A stretch of 64,000 nucleotides of DNA from Fimbriimonas sp. GTDB lineage: Bacteria > Armatimonadota > Fimbriimonadia > Fimbriimonadales > Fimbriimonadaceae. Where the stretch lies: the NCBI GenBank assembly GCA_029866005.1, contig JARXAE010000003.1, forward strand, positions 124,001 to 188,000. The letters are read 5' to 3'. The position numbers and the translations under genes are program-made. Below, piece after piece: positions 33,892 through 43,076 of this stretch (within the stretch, counting starts at the first letter, position 1; each line of letters begins with the position of its first letter). Below the pieces are notes generated by a model. It was not told the DNA's origin. It saw only the letters and a list, made by a program, of their open reading frames with translations, and did no database searches.

Positions 33892-34133
33892 TAGCCGGCG
33901 ACTTTCTTCGAGATGTAATCGACTGCGTTTCCGACAGTCTTGATCTCGCCGACTTCTTCGTCCGGAATCTCAATCCCGAACTCGTCCTCGAAAGCCATGA
34001 CCAACTCAACGACGTCCAGTGAATCTGCACCCAGATCCTCGGTGAAGCTAGCTTCAGTGACGACTTCTTCGGCCTTCACGTCGAGTTCTTCGACGGTGAC
34101 CTTCTTGACTCTTTCAAAAATGTCTGTAGACAT
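33891..34133 (-). CDS. acpP: Acyl carrier protein
   Basis: Carries growing acyl chains on 4'-phosphopantetheine. The DSL motif in [28 protein letters not shown] gives the attachment Ser38. ATG 34133 is chosen ([12 protein letters not shown]); a TTG two codons earlier is in frame but unlikely. At 80 residues, with an acidic composition, it is typical. It is first in an operon with fabF, and it supplies acyl chains for lipid A as well as phospholipid. Confidence 0.97.
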   Translation of the reverse strand: MSTDIFERVKKVTVEELDVKAEEVVTEASFTEDLGADSLDVVELVMAFEDEFGIEIPDEEVGEIKTVGNAVDYISKKVAG

Positions 34134-34269
34134 AATCAATCAGAACAATACCCGTTCTGCCCTTATCTATCTTACGCTTGGAGGTATGAAATAGGTGCGT
34201 TTCGACCACGAAGATTAATCAAGAGCGGCTTGCAAACAACCGCTGCCGACCTATCACTCCTCCACACCC

Positions 34270-35292
34270 ATGCGCGACGAAGAGAAGAACTACGCCCTGT
34301 ATCAGAAGGGTTTAGAGGCACTGGAACGGGGAAGTTACGAGCGGGTTCTCAAAATCTCAGAAAAACTGCACGTTGCTCGGTACTCAGGAGCTTTTGAACT
34401 TGAAGCTCGTGCCCGCTATGAAATGGGTGATCCCCAAGAGGCGACGCGCATTTTAGAGATGGGACTACGGAAAACTCCCGGCGTTTACATCCTAGCCTCT
34501 TACTTGGGTGAGTACCAATCGAACCAGGGTCATTACCAACTGGCAATCGAAGCATTCGACAAAGCTCGAGACGGGGACCAAGACACGGACTCATATGCGG
34601 ATCTCAATATCGGAGTCTGCTACGCAAGGATGGAAATGTACGACCGCGCTGCCGAGTACTACCGAAAAGTTCGATTCTCCGAGGGATACCACGGCTGGCT
34701 TTTCTATTGGACCTGTAAAGCAAAACTCGAATGGAGTCTAGGAAATCACGACCAATTCCTCAGAGACTGCGAAGAAGGCATTGCCCTCGCCAACCGTGAA
34801 CATCGGCAGAACATCAAAAAGCAAGCGGCCTGGATCTACGCCTACCGAGCTGAATACTACTTTGGAGAAGGAAAGCGCGCACCGGCCGAAGCGGACCTGA
34901 AAGCCGCTAAGTTACTTGACTCACATCTGGAGCAAGTGCTCTACGTCCACCGCTTGCTCTACGGTCGTCGGCTTGCAAAGGCAACTTCACATTACGTTGT
35001 TTTGAAAGGGACAGCGGCTGGCCTGCGGGGAATGCCGAAGAAAATTGGAATGATTGCCTGGTTCTACATCATCGCCGAGAGTGAGATTGACCTTGTTCGG
35101 TTAGCCCAGCAGCATGCCGAAGAGTGGCAAACATGGGAGGAAGTTGTCGAGATCAGAAGCACGAAGGAGTTCCAGGATGTCTATGAAGGTGTCACTAGGA
35201 TGCAAGTGGGCGGAGGTCTTGCACACCAATTTGGGTTGTTTCACAGACTCAGAGCTCGACTCTCCGGGATCGAGTATTGGAAACACGATTGA
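34270..35292 (+). CDS. TPR-repeat protein
   Basis: A 340-residue helical protein with about five to six tetratricopeptide-like repeats from residue 5 to 250, for example ALEARARYEMGDPQEATRILEMGLRKTPGVYILASYLGEYQSNQGHYQLAIEAFDKA. The last 90 residues form further helices (AWFYIIAESEIDLVRLAQQHAEEW). It has no signal peptide. The function is likely protein binding; no partner is evident. It is monocistronic on the plus strand behind the divergent acpP. Confidence 0.7.
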   Translation: MRDEEKNYALYQKGLEALERGSYERVLKISEKLHVARYSGAFELEARARYEMGDPQEATRILEMGLRKTPGVYILASYLGEYQSNQGHYQLAIEAFDKARDGDQDTDSYADLNIGVCYARMEMYDRAAEYYRKVRFSEGYHGWLFYWTCKAKLEWSLGNHDQFLRDCEEGIALANREHRQNIKKQAAWIYAYRAEYYFGEGKRAPAEADLKAAKLLDSHLEQVLYVHRLLYGRRLAKATSHYVVLKGTAAGLRGMPKKIGMIAWFYIIAESEIDLVRLAQQHAEEWQTWEEVVEIRSTKEFQDVYEGVTRMQVGGGLAHQFGLFHRLRARLSGIEYWKHD

Positions 35293-35584
35293 GTTTCAGC
35301 AGCCTCTTGATACTTTCCCGACGTGACCAGGGTTTTGCGCTCCTCTGAGATTTGAGATTTGGGGACAATCCTTTGACGGATTCGTAAAACGCGGTGCTGG
35401 TCGCAAACCCGGGCTAGCCCTCCAAACAGCAAAGCCATAGCGAAGACTAAGATCGAGATCTGATGGAGCATACGGAGTATGAGTCCTCTTGTTTTGGCAA
35501 AGAATCTGAACGTGCTGTTTCACCCGAGACCTTTGGCGAAAGCTCAGATTGTGGTATCGACTTCACTCATAATCGAATAGGAGT
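35293..35584. other. Intergenic stretch with no clear gene
   Basis: Between the TPR and VOC genes. A 76-residue minus-strand frame (35241-35471) starts with a hydrophobic segment, MLHQISILVFAMALLFGG, but its 3' end lies inside the TPR gene and its tail looks random, so I do not call it. No terminator or repeat was seen. Confidence 0.4.
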
Positions 35585-36037
35585 ATGAGCGTAAAATCGT
35601 TTTTTGCCGGCGTTTCTGCGGCTCTTTCCTTGATGATCATGATGCAGTCCAACACCAGGCCGAATCTCCCGGTGGTCTACTTCGAGGTGCCGGTCGTGGA
35701 TATGAATCGAGCCACTAAGTTTTATGAGGCCGTATTCGGATATGACTTTGAGATGGCAACGATCGATGGAAATGAGATGGCGCTCTTTCCAGCGGACCCT
35801 TCGGCCAGCGGCGCTTCCGGGGCACTTGCAAAGGGTGAGAGCTACAAGCCGTCACTAAACGGAGCTCGGTTGTACTTCTACACGGCAGACATTGTGGATA
35901 CGATGGAACGAGCCAAGGCAGCAGGTGGAAAGGAGTTGTATCCGATCACGGATGTTGGAGAGTTTGGGAAGGTGGCGGAGTTTCGTGATTCAGAGGGGAA
36001 CCGGATAGCCCTGAGCCAGCCACCGAAGGCCGAATGA
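35585..36037 (+). CDS. VOC-superfamily protein (glyoxalase/bleomycin-resistance fold)
   Basis: A 150-residue protein with one VOC module pair: LPVVYFEVPVVDMNRATKFYEAVFGYDFEM (29-58), GARLYFYTADIVDTMERAKAAGGKELYP and GKVAEFRDSEGNRIALSQPP. It belongs to the group found in many bacteria next to stress genes; the substrate is not known. The N-terminal 25 residues (MSVKSFFAGVSAALSLMIMMQ) look like a signal peptide or membrane anchor, which is unusual for this fold. AGGAG lies only about 2 nt before the ATG, so the exact start is uncertain. Confidence 0.82.
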   Translation: MSVKSFFAGVSAALSLMIMMQSNTRPNLPVVYFEVPVVDMNRATKFYEAVFGYDFEMATIDGNEMALFPADPSASGASGALAKGESYKPSLNGARLYFYTADIVDTMERAKAAGGKELYPITDVGEFGKVAEFRDSEGNRIALSQPPKAE

Positions 36038-36136
36038 ATCGCCTGAGGAACGAGCGACTCCGTCGCTGACGAACTAAACCCTCGAAAGGATGCACATTTC
36101 GCAATTTTTCTTTGAGGTACACTCTCTGATTCAGAA

Positions 36137-36415
36137 ATGGCAAATAAGAAGTCGAGTAAGAAGGACATCCGCCGCATTGCGAAGCGGACCGCAGTTAACA
36201 CCAGCGTCAAGAGCGCTTTGAAGACCTACATCAAGAAGAGCCGCAAGGCAACTGCTTCGGGTGAACCGGCCGAAGTCAGCTCCAACTTGGTCACCGCAGT
36301 GAAGGCTCTTGATAAAGCCGCGCAGAACGGTCAGATTCACCCAAACCAGGCTGCTCGACGAAAGTCGCGCATCGCAAAGAAAGCCGCCGCTGCTCTCAAA
36401 GCCGCCGGTAAGTAA
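36137..36415 (+). CDS. rpsT: 30S ribosomal protein S20
   Basis: A primary 16S rRNA-binding protein. MANKKSSKKDIRRIAKRTAVNTSVKSALKTYIKK is the basic N-terminal helix of S20, and QIHPNQAARRKSRIAKKAAAAL is its conserved C-terminal helix. Its 92 residues are normal. It is monocistronic and followed 27 nt later by a strong terminator. A TACACT box 17 nt before the ATG may be the -10 element. Confidence 0.96.
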   Translation: MANKKSSKKDIRRIAKRTAVNTSVKSALKTYIKKSRKATASGEPAEVSSNLVTAVKALDKAAQNGQIHPNQAARRKSRIAKKAAAALKAAGK

Positions 36416-36442
36416 GTCCACTCGGAAGCCATTTCCGAACCC

Positions 36443-36474
36443 AAAACCCCTCAACATCCTTGAGGGGTTTTCTT
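36443..36474 (+). terminator. Rho-independent terminator of rpsT
   Basis: AAAACCCCTCAA (36443-36454) pairs perfectly with TTGAGGGGTTTT (36460-36471) around CATCC. A T-rich run follows (TTTTCTTTG). It ends the rpsT transcript. Confidence 0.93.
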
Positions 36475-36554
36475 TGTGTCTTGACCTTGTGAAGAAGTGA
36501 TTAAATCTTTAGAGCAATAATCTGCGGTTAACTTTGCGGGGTGAAAATGCCGTC

Positions 36555-37454
36555 ATGCCATTGATTCGCAGAGCATTCACCCTCATCGAACTTTTGGTGG
36601 TCATTGCGATCATCGCAATTCTAGCCGCCATCCTCTTCCCAGTTTTTGCCCAAGCGAAAGCCGCAGCCTACAAGACGTCCTGCGTTTCGAACAACAAGAA
36701 CCTTGGCGTTTCGTTCCTTCTATACGGAACTGACTTTGACGACATTCTCCCAAGTCCTGGTGGAGGAACACGAATTGTCGATCCTCCGAACGGTCGCGTT
36801 ATGACAGGCTGGAACCAGACGAATGCCGACGGAAGCGGTGGCGGAATCTGGCCTTACGTCAAGAGCCGCAGCGCGACCAGCGCAAAAGGCAACATTTATT
36901 CCTGCCCAGAAGCCACCGACTATACCGGAGTCATTCCTCCGAACACGCCGATCTGGGAGGACTTCCAGCGCAACTACATCATGAACGACTACCTACGAGG
37001 CTCCCACCCAGGAACCTTTGTCACTAACGTTCTTTCGACAACTCCCCAACAACCCGTCAGCTTCGCGAGCGGAATTTCGACGACGCAAGTTCCCGAAGTC
37101 GCGAGCGTGATCTTGTTGTATGAAGGTTCACAGCGGACCGATGGCGGCACCAACCGCAACGGAGCACCTTATCACCGACGAACGGCGGGAATTAGCTCAC
37201 GGCCTGCCTTCACCATCGGCTTCCCGGTTGGTTTCCACAGCGGACGACGCATGTCGAACTTCTTGTACCTTGACGGTCACGTCAAGACGATCGCTCCTGG
37301 TACCACCTGGACGGCGGATACGAACGACGAGATGCAGACGATCAACCCGTTCACTTGGACCAACGCCTGCGTTCCCAACGTCGAGTCGATCAACTGCGGA
37401 TCAGGCCGGGTGGATCAGTGGAATCCGCAGATCGGTAGCGTTGTCTACCCATGA
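36555..37454 (+). CDS. Large pseudopilin-like secreted protein (DUF1559 type)
   Basis: A 299-residue protein with a prepilin leader, MPLIRRA then [19 protein letters not shown], followed by LFPVFAQAK, the form typical of Armatimonadota and Planctomycetes paralogs. The C-terminal YLDGHVKTI is the H-x-DG type ending of DUF1559 proteins. The middle is an exported Gly/Pro/Asn-rich domain of unknown role. ATG 36555 is chosen since the longer frame (36534) has no ribosome site. The stop overlaps the start of the next gene by 4 nt (ATGA), so the two are made together. Confidence 0.88.
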   Translation: MPLIRRAFTLIELLVVIAIIAILAAILFPVFAQAKAAAYKTSCVSNNKNLGVSFLLYGTDFDDILPSPGGGTRIVDPPNGRVMTGWNQTNADGSGGGIWPYVKSRSATSAKGNIYSCPEATDYTGVIPPNTPIWEDFQRNYIMNDYLRGSHPGTFVTNVLSTTPQQPVSFASGISTTQVPEVASVILLYEGSQRTDGGTNRNGAPYHRRTAGISSRPAFTIGFPVGFHSGRRMSNFLYLDGHVKTIAPGTTWTADTNDEMQTINPFTWTNACVPNVESINCGSGRVDQWNPQIGSVVYP

Positions 37455-38227
37455 TTGTAGTATCCCTCGCAATTCTCGCCTCTGCAGCTCAGACTGAGTT
37501 TGCAGAGGTGAAGACGGTTAGACGTTACAACGCTCCGGAGGCGCGTCAGGCGGTGGCGGTCGATGCGCAACATTTCTACGCGATTACAAACGCAAAGATT
37601 GGGAAGTACCTGAAATCGACCGGAGAACGCGTTGCGGGGTGGGAGGATAAAACCGGAACGATCACTCACCTAAACTCAGGTGTGGTTGTCGGAAAGAAGC
37701 TGTACTGTTGTGGCTCGAACTATCCAGAGATTCCGATGGTCGGCGAAGTCGAAATCTTTGACACGGAATCGTTGAAGCACGTTGGCACCCATAGTTTTGG
37801 TCTTGATGCTGGCTCGGCCACTTGGATCGACTGGCGGAGCAACGCTTGGTGGGTGGTCTTTGGTCATTACAACGGTAAAGGAGGCGAGCCAGGAAAGAAG
37901 AACGATCAGACGGTTCTGGTCAAGTATGATCGCGAATTCCGAAAACTTGAGAGCTGGGTTTTTCCAAGGACGGTGATTGATCGATGGGACGGGATGACCT
38001 CTTCGGGAGGGTACTGGACCTCGCGAGGAACCCTCATGACTTCGGGGCATCATACGCCGGAACTCTACGAGCTTCGACTTCCATCTGCGGGATCGGTTTT
38101 GCAACTCGTGAGGATTCTTAAATCGGAATGTGAAGGACAAGGGATCTCGGCAGATCCTAAGGATCCTTCAGCCGTCTGGGGCATCCAGCGAAAGACGGGC
38201 GAGGTTTTGGTCGGCAAGCTTCCGTAG
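37451..38227 (+). CDS. Secreted protein with beta-propeller-like pattern, coupled to a pseudopilin
   Basis: A 258-residue protein with a short signal ([14 protein letters not shown]). The mature part has repeated four-strand units ([80 protein letters not shown]), as in partial beta propellers. No catalytic motif is seen, and no family is recognised. It starts inside the stop of the pseudopilin gene (ATGA), suggesting one complex or pathway. The small membrane protein gene follows 15 nt later. Confidence 0.65.
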   Translation: MIVVSLAILASAAQTEFAEVKTVRRYNAPEARQAVAVDAQHFYAITNAKIGKYLKSTGERVAGWEDKTGTITHLNSGVVVGKKLYCCGSNYPEIPMVGEVEIFDTESLKHVGTHSFGLDAGSATWIDWRSNAWWVVFGHYNGKGGEPGKKNDQTVLVKYDREFRKLESWVFPRTVIDRWDGMTSSGGYWTSRGTLMTSGHHTPELYELRLPSAGSVLQLVRILKSECEGQGISADPKDPSAVWGIQRKTGEVLVGKLP

Positions 38228-38242
38228 GTAATCTGTTGCCAG

Positions 38243-38404
38243 ATGGCAAGGATCCGAAGCAACATCCGGAGGTCAAAGTCGAGCTTTCCTTGGCTTTGGC
38301 TACTTGCTTTGCTGGGTTCGATTTATTTGTTTTGGATCTTTCCACGCCAGCGACCAGCGTCAGCTCCGACGCTCACGGATGTCGTGGTCAAGGCACCCAA
38401 CTAA
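38243..38404 (+). CDS. Small single-pass membrane protein (53 aa)
   Basis: The frame encodes a basic N-terminus (MARIRSNIRRSKSSF), one membrane helix (PWLWLLALLGSIYLFWIF) and a short tail PRQRPASAPTLTDVVVKAPN. The positive-inside rule puts the N-terminus in the cytoplasm. It lies 15 nt after the secreted protein gene and probably belongs to its transcript. The stop shares 4 nt (CTAA) with the polA stop on the other strand. No family is recognised. Confidence 0.6.
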   Translation: MARIRSNIRRSKSSFPWLWLLALLGSIYLFWIFPRQRPASAPTLTDVVVKAPN

Positions 38405-40983
38405 ACCGGAGTCATCTCGTTCCAGTTCTCGCCCACTTTGGCGTCAACCTCAACCGGAACCTTGAGGGGTAGCGATGTCTCCATGAGGTTTCTAATCGGC
38501 TCTAGCACGCCGCTATCGCCGTCCTTGAGCTCGAAGACGAGTTCGTCGTGGACGTTGAGGAGCATCTTGGTTTCTGAGCCGGCGAGCTGCTTGCGGACGG
38601 TCATCATCGCAAGCTTGATCATATCGGCGGCAGTACCCTGAATCGGGGCGTTCATGGCTTGTCGTTCGGCTGAGTTTCGATCGTTGAACCTGGATGAGTG
38701 GATGTCGGGAAAGTAGCGGCGGCGTCCGGTGAGCGTGGTTGTGAACCCTTTGGACCGGGCATCGACAACGACGTCCTGGGTGAACCCCTTGACGGTTGGG
38801 AATCTCTCGTTATACAGATTGATGAGTTCTTTTGCTTCGGCCCGGCTGAAGCCGCCGCCAAGCTGGTTGGCAAGTCCGAAATCGGTGACGCCGTAGAGTA
38901 CGGCGTAGTTAAGGAGCTTTGCGTATCTTCTCTGATCTTTCGTCGGCTCCTCAGTTCGGAACATGATTCGGGCAGTCGCGCTGTGAACGTCTTCCCTTTT
39001 CTCAAATGCGGAAACAAGAGCGGGTTCGCCGCACATGTGGGCGAGGACGCGGAGTTCGATTTGGGAGTAGTCGAATGAGGCGAGGGAGTAGCCCTCGGCG
39101 GCGATGAACGCCTTGCGGATTGAGCGACCAAGCTCGGTTCTGATCGGGATGTTTTGGAGGTTGGGGTCGTTCGATGAGAGGCGTCCGGTGGTGGCGGTTG
39201 TTTGGGAGTAGGTGGTGTGGATCCGTCCATCGGCGCCAATTTGGGTTTGGAGGGCGTCGGCGTAAGTCGATTTGAGTTTCGTGAGTTCGCGCCAGGTAAG
39301 GACTTCACCGGCGATCTCGTAAGTCGGGGCAAGTTGCTGGAGTATTTCGGCACCCGTGGCGTATCCGGTCTTGGTTTTAGTCGCACCCGGGATTTGCATT
39401 TTATCGAAGAGAATTTCGCCCAGCTGCTTTGGTGAGCCAATCGTGAACTCTTGTCCGGCGAGTTCGTAGACCCTCTTCGTGGATCCTTCGATGGCGATAG
39501 CGAGCTCCTTGGAGAATTCGTGAAGTTGGCTTTTGGATGTTCGGATTCCGAGAACTTCCATCTCTGCAAGGATGGGCGTGAGGGGTAGTTCAATGGTCTG
39601 GAGGACCGACGTTTGCCCCTCTTTTTCGAGGCGATCAAGCATTGCCTTTTGCAGGTGAAGCAACGATGCCGCGGTTTCCTCAGGGGTTGACGGAACCACG
39701 AGATCTGTATAACCCTGAACAAGATCGCCTAGGACATATCCGGCGCGACCGGATTGGAGAACGTACCCAGCGAGAAGGGCGTCGAAGCCGACGGCTTGGT
39801 CAAATTTCTTGGCTGCTTTGTAGAGGGGTTTGGCATCATGGACAATCGCCTGGGAGGGAAATGTCGAGAGCAGGCGGAGTCCGTCTTCTCGCGAGCAAGT
39901 AAGGACTTCGTGGCCGACGGCGACGTATGCTCGCTCGGCCTCGGTATCAAATAGGTCGTCGGTCTGCAGGGCGGCAAAGTGCAGGCCAAAGGGCTGGCTG
40001 TTCACCGTGCTTTTGAGCATGATGAACGAGCCAACTTCACGGGTGGCGAACTCGAGCTTTTGCTGAACAACCTCAACAACTGGCTCCGATGTTGACGCAC
40101 CTTCGACGTAAGGACCCAGCACCCGCTGAATGTTCTTGGCATGTGAGCGCATCTCAAAGCGTTCAAGAAATTCCTTTCCAGCGGCAAACTCGGCCTGAGT
40201 CAACACGAACGGTTCGAAATCGTAAGACACCTCGCAATCACGCTTGATCGTTGCCAACCATTTGCTGAGCTTCATCGAATCCACAGCAGGCTCGATCTTT
40301 TTCTTGTACTTCTCGGGGACCTCGTCCCAGCGTTCAAGAATCGCCTCGATCGTTCCAAAAGTGGAAATCAGCTCAGCAGCGCCTTTGTCGCCAATCCCTG
40401 GGACGCCGGGAATGTTGTCGCTCGGGTCGCCCTTTATGGCTTTAAAGTCCACGACTTGGGCGGGAGTCACTCCCCATCGCTCGAAGACTTCCGCCGCCGT
40501 ATAGGTCATCGTCTCGGACATTCCAGTCTTGGGTGTCAACACGCTTACCCAATCGTCAACCAACTGGAGTGTGTCCATGTCGCCCGTCACAATCGTTGTC
40601 TTATAGCCATTCTGTTCCGCCTTTAACGATAGAGTTCCGATGATGTCATCAGCTTCAAAGCCGATGAGTTCAAGCTGAGGAATTCCCAAAGCGGTCAGAA
40701 GGTTGCGAGATTCGTCGAGCTGGACGATCAGCTCGGGAGCGGTCTCTTTGCGAGTTCCTTTGTAGTCGGCAAACTCGGTGTGTCGGAAGGTCTTCCCGGG
40801 CGCGTCGAGAGCGACGACGATCGCGTTGGGGCGGATGATCTCCAGGATTTGGAAGAGCATCGAGGTGAAGCCATGAAGCGCGTTGGTCGGACGTCCATCG
40901 CTCGTGGAGAGGTACCGCGTGGCGTAGAACGCCCTGAACAGAAGGGCGTAGCCATCAATAATCACCAGTCGCTTTTCCGACAT
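38401..40983 (-). CDS. polA: DNA polymerase I
   Basis: Repair and Okazaki-fragment polymerase of 860 residues. The 5' nuclease domain (1-300) is intact: DYKGTRKETAPE, GFEADDIIGTL, TGDMDTLQLV and KAIKGDPSDNIPGVPGIGDKGA. The middle (310-470) has the proofreading fold but lacks the D-x-E and other metal residues, so 3'-5' exonuclease activity is probably lost. The polymerase domain has SFDYSQIELRVLAH and VHDELVFEL. In the O helix, RRYAKLLNYAVLYG has Tyr where E. coli has Phe762, a change known in this family to relax discrimination against dideoxynucleotides. Confidence 0.96.
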   Translation of the reverse strand: MSEKRLVIIDGYALLFRAFYATRYLSTSDGRPTNALHGFTSMLFQILEIIRPNAIVVALDAPGKTFRHTEFADYKGTRKETAPELIVQLDESRNLLTALGIPQLELIGFEADDIIGTLSLKAEQNGYKTTIVTGDMDTLQLVDDWVSVLTPKTGMSETMTYTAAEVFERWGVTPAQVVDFKAIKGDPSDNIPGVPGIGDKGAAELISTFGTIEAILERWDEVPEKYKKKIEPAVDSMKLSKWLATIKRDCEVSYDFEPFVLTQAEFAAGKEFLERFEMRSHAKNIQRVLGPYVEGASTSEPVVEVVQQKLEFATREVGSFIMLKSTVNSQPFGLHFAALQTDDLFDTEAERAYVAVGHEVLTCSREDGLRLLSTFPSQAIVHDAKPLYKAAKKFDQAVGFDALLAGYVLQSGRAGYVLGDLVQGYTDLVVPSTPEETAASLLHLQKAMLDRLEKEGQTSVLQTIELPLTPILAEMEVLGIRTSKSQLHEFSKELAIAIEGSTKRVYELAGQEFTIGSPKQLGEILFDKMQIPGATKTKTGYATGAEILQQLAPTYEIAGEVLTWRELTKLKSTYADALQTQIGADGRIHTTYSQTTATTGRLSSNDPNLQNIPIRTELGRSIRKAFIAAEGYSLASFDYSQIELRVLAHMCGEPALVSAFEKREDVHSATARIMFRTEEPTKDQRRYAKLLNYAVLYGVTDFGLANQLGGGFSRAEAKELINLYNERFPTVKGFTQDVVVDARSKGFTTTLTGRRRYFPDIHSSRFNDRNSAERQAMNAPIQGTAADMIKLAMMTVRKQLAGSETKMLLNVHDELVFELKDGDSGVLEPIRNLMETSLPLKVPVEVDAKVGENWNEMTPV

Positions 40984-41031
40984 GGCAAGAGTTTAACTCC
41001 CAAATCGAGTCGTTAGGTACAAATCCGCCAC

Positions 41032-41046
41032 TGTACCGCTGGTACA
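41032..41046. repeat. Inverted repeat TGTACC-GCT-GGTACA between polA and TfoX-N genes
   Basis: Six-base perfect arms with a 3-nt centre in the 116-nt divergent intergenic region. It is placed where an operator for polA or the TfoX-like gene would sit. No consensus match to a named regulator is claimed. Confidence 0.4.
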
Positions 41047-41099
41047 CTTGATCCACGGTGATTCGGCATGGAAGCTGACCCGTTCTGGTAACTGGAACG

Positions 41100-41438
41100 A
41101 TGGTGTACAGACCACTTCGGTACGAGCAGATCATGCAGGCCGCTGATGCCTATGAAGTCCGTGCGCGTCGCATGTTTGGCGGCATGGGTGTTTACACTAG
41201 TGAGCGCATGTTTGCGTTCCTCATGGAAAACGACGTTGCCTTCAAGCTTAATCCTTCCGATTACGAAGAAGCCATGAGCATTGACGGGGCCTCCGTCATG
41301 GTGCCGGAACCTGGAGCAGATCCTCTCCGAGAATATGTTCGCTTCCCAAAAGCAATTCTTGACGACACCGTTGAGTTTATGAAGTGGTTGGATCGCAGTG
41401 CCGAATATGTTCGGAACCGCGCCGCACGTACCGCGTAA
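41100..41438 (+). CDS. TfoX N-terminal domain protein
   Basis: A 112-residue protein consisting of the TfoX/Sxy N-terminal domain: RARRMFGGMGVYTSERMFAFLMENDVAFKLN (21-51) and EYVRFPKAILDDTVEFMKWLDRS. TfoX/Sxy proteins induce competence in gamma-proteobacteria. Single-domain forms are widespread, and their role elsewhere is unclear. The TfoX C-terminal helix-hairpin-helix domain is absent. It is followed 15 nt later by the DUF4127 gene, so the two may be co-transcribed. Confidence 0.85.
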   Translation: MVYRPLRYEQIMQAADAYEVRARRMFGGMGVYTSERMFAFLMENDVAFKLNPSDYEEAMSIDGASVMVPEPGADPLREYVRFPKAILDDTVEFMKWLDRSAEYVRNRAARTA

Positions 41439-41453
41439 ACTAGTCAAGACTTC

Positions 41454-43076
41454 ATGTTCAAACTTCTTCTTGCGGGTGCCTTGTGCTTTTCCACGGTCGT
41501 ACCGCAAGAACCAGTCGTGGTGAGTCCCGCTCCTCGGATTCTCATGATCCCACTTGATGGTCGACCTGCTGCCGGGCAGTTTGCCAAGATGATTGGAGCG
41601 ATGGCGGGTTACGAAGTCGTTTTGCCTCCGCAAAACTTGCTGGGAAGGTTCACGGAAGAGGCTCAAGTTGACCAGATTTTTGAGTGGTTAGAAAGCCAGG
41701 ATCTGACGAATGTCAAAGCTTTAATCGCCAGCGCAGACATGGTGGCCTACGGTGGGTTGATTCAATCCCGGGTGATAAGCGTTGATTCTTCAACGGCGAT
41801 TCAGCGGTTACGCCGGCTGATCACATTTCGTGCAAAGCAAGAGTCGAATATGAAGTTTTACATGTTCGCCTCAAACATGCGGCTCACTCCGACTGCAACC
41901 ACCAAGGCGGCTCCCTACCGGATGAACCTTGCAAAGTACGAAGAAATCAAAGATAAGTTCGAGCGCACGGGCGACAAGAGTCTTTTGAGCAAGCTCAAGA
42001 ACCTGAAGGCGATGGTCCCCCAGGAGGAGATTCAGCGCTATGAGAACACTCGGATGCGAAACTTTGAGGTCATCCGGACCCTCATGAAGATGACGAAGAC
42101 GGGACCCGTTGACTACTTGATCATTGGCCAGGATGACGCCAAACCAGACGGACCACAGATTCAGGAAAATGCTAAGTTGCGCGAGTTTGCGAAATACATT
42201 GAGCTCGACGATAAAGCGTATTTTTGCGAAGGCATTGACCAGCACGGCAACATCCTTGTCTCACGGGCAATTCTGTCGGATTTGAATTTCAAACCGAAAG
42301 TGAGAATTGTTTACAGCGATGGTGATGGCAAGAAGGCATACGCCCTCTACGAGTCCAAGCCGATCGAGGAAAGCCTTGCTGACCAGCTTTTCGCTTCTGG
42401 GGCAGTTCATGTCAAGACCGGTGAAGAGTTTGACTACACGCTTTACGTCAACACGCCGAGGCGGCGTCGAAACACGTTTCAGGCGTTTATGAGGAATCTG
42501 AAGGACGAGATTGATCAGGGATTCCCGGTTGCGGTTGCAGATATCAATTTCGGAGTTGATGGCACTTCGGATGAAGAGCTTTTTGCTGGTTTGAGTGAGG
42601 AAAGAAGAGCGCATAAATTGCTCGCTTTCGCGGGATGGAATACAGCCGGGAACACGATCGGCACCGCGATTCCAGCGGCGAACGTGTTTCTGAGCGGGCG
42701 CGCATTGGAGACCGACGCGTTGCCTCGAGAAGTTGCTCAGCGGGAGTTTTTGCTTCACCGGATGATCGACGACTACGCCTACCACCAGTACACAAGACCC
42801 GCGGCGTACAAGCTGATCGACAAGTACCAGAATCAACGGGATGAGGTGTATGGAGACACGTTTGACCGGGTGAACCAATTTGTCGAGGAAGATCTGAAGA
42901 AGTATGCAAGGCAGCTCTTTGATTTGCAGTTTGAAGGAAAGACCTTCTTTGCAAGCAACAAGGAGTACCGTATTTCTGGGATGGACTCCCTCAACGTTTA
43001 CTTGCCCTGGCCGAGGGCTTACGAGGCGGCAATTGACTTCAAGTTTCAGGTCGAACCCGCAGGGACCCAGCGATGA
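41454..43076 (+). CDS. DUF4127 family secreted protein
   Basis: A 540-residue protein with a signal peptide (MFKLLLAGALCFSTVVPQEP). RILMIPLDGRPAAGQFAKMIGAMAGYEVVLPPQNLLGRF (28-66) is the DUF4127 opening (IPLDxRPxN). YLIIGQDDAKPDGPQ and VAVADINFGVDGTSDE are further conserved blocks, and the Asp-rich loops suggest a metal-binding hydrolase-like fold. No activity is established. The stop overlaps the ruvA start by 4 nt (ATGA). Confidence 0.85.
   Translation: MFKLLLAGALCFSTVVPQEPVVVSPAPRILMIPLDGRPAAGQFAKMIGAMAGYEVVLPPQNLLGRFTEEAQVDQIFEWLESQDLTNVKALIASADMVAYGGLIQSRVISVDSSTAIQRLRRLITFRAKQESNMKFYMFASNMRLTPTATTKAAPYRMNLAKYEEIKDKFERTGDKSLLSKLKNLKAMVPQEEIQRYENTRMRNFEVIRTLMKMTKTGPVDYLIIGQDDAKPDGPQIQENAKLREFAKYIELDDKAYFCEGIDQHGNILVSRAILSDLNFKPKVRIVYSDGDGKKAYALYESKPIEESLADQLFASGAVHVKTGEEFDYTLYVNTPRRRRNTFQAFMRNLKDEIDQGFPVAVADINFGVDGTSDEELFAGLSEERRAHKLLAFAGWNTAGNTIGTAIPAANVFLSGRALETDALPREVAQREFLLHRMIDDYAYHQYTRPAAYKLIDKYQNQRDEVYGDTFDRVNQFVEEDLKKYARQLFDLQFEGKTFFASNKEYRISGMDSLNVYLPWPRAYEAAIDFKFQVEPAGTQR

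Noticed and set aside
35241-35471. A minus-strand frame starting with a hydrophobic segment between the TPR and VOC genes
   Set aside because: Its end lies within the TPR gene, the tail has no pattern, and no ribosome site or promoter supports it.
41013-41666. A 217-residue minus-strand frame opposite the TfoX-N and DUF4127 genes
   Set aside because: Composition is His/Arg-rich and random, no motif is seen, and the opposite strand has clear family matches.
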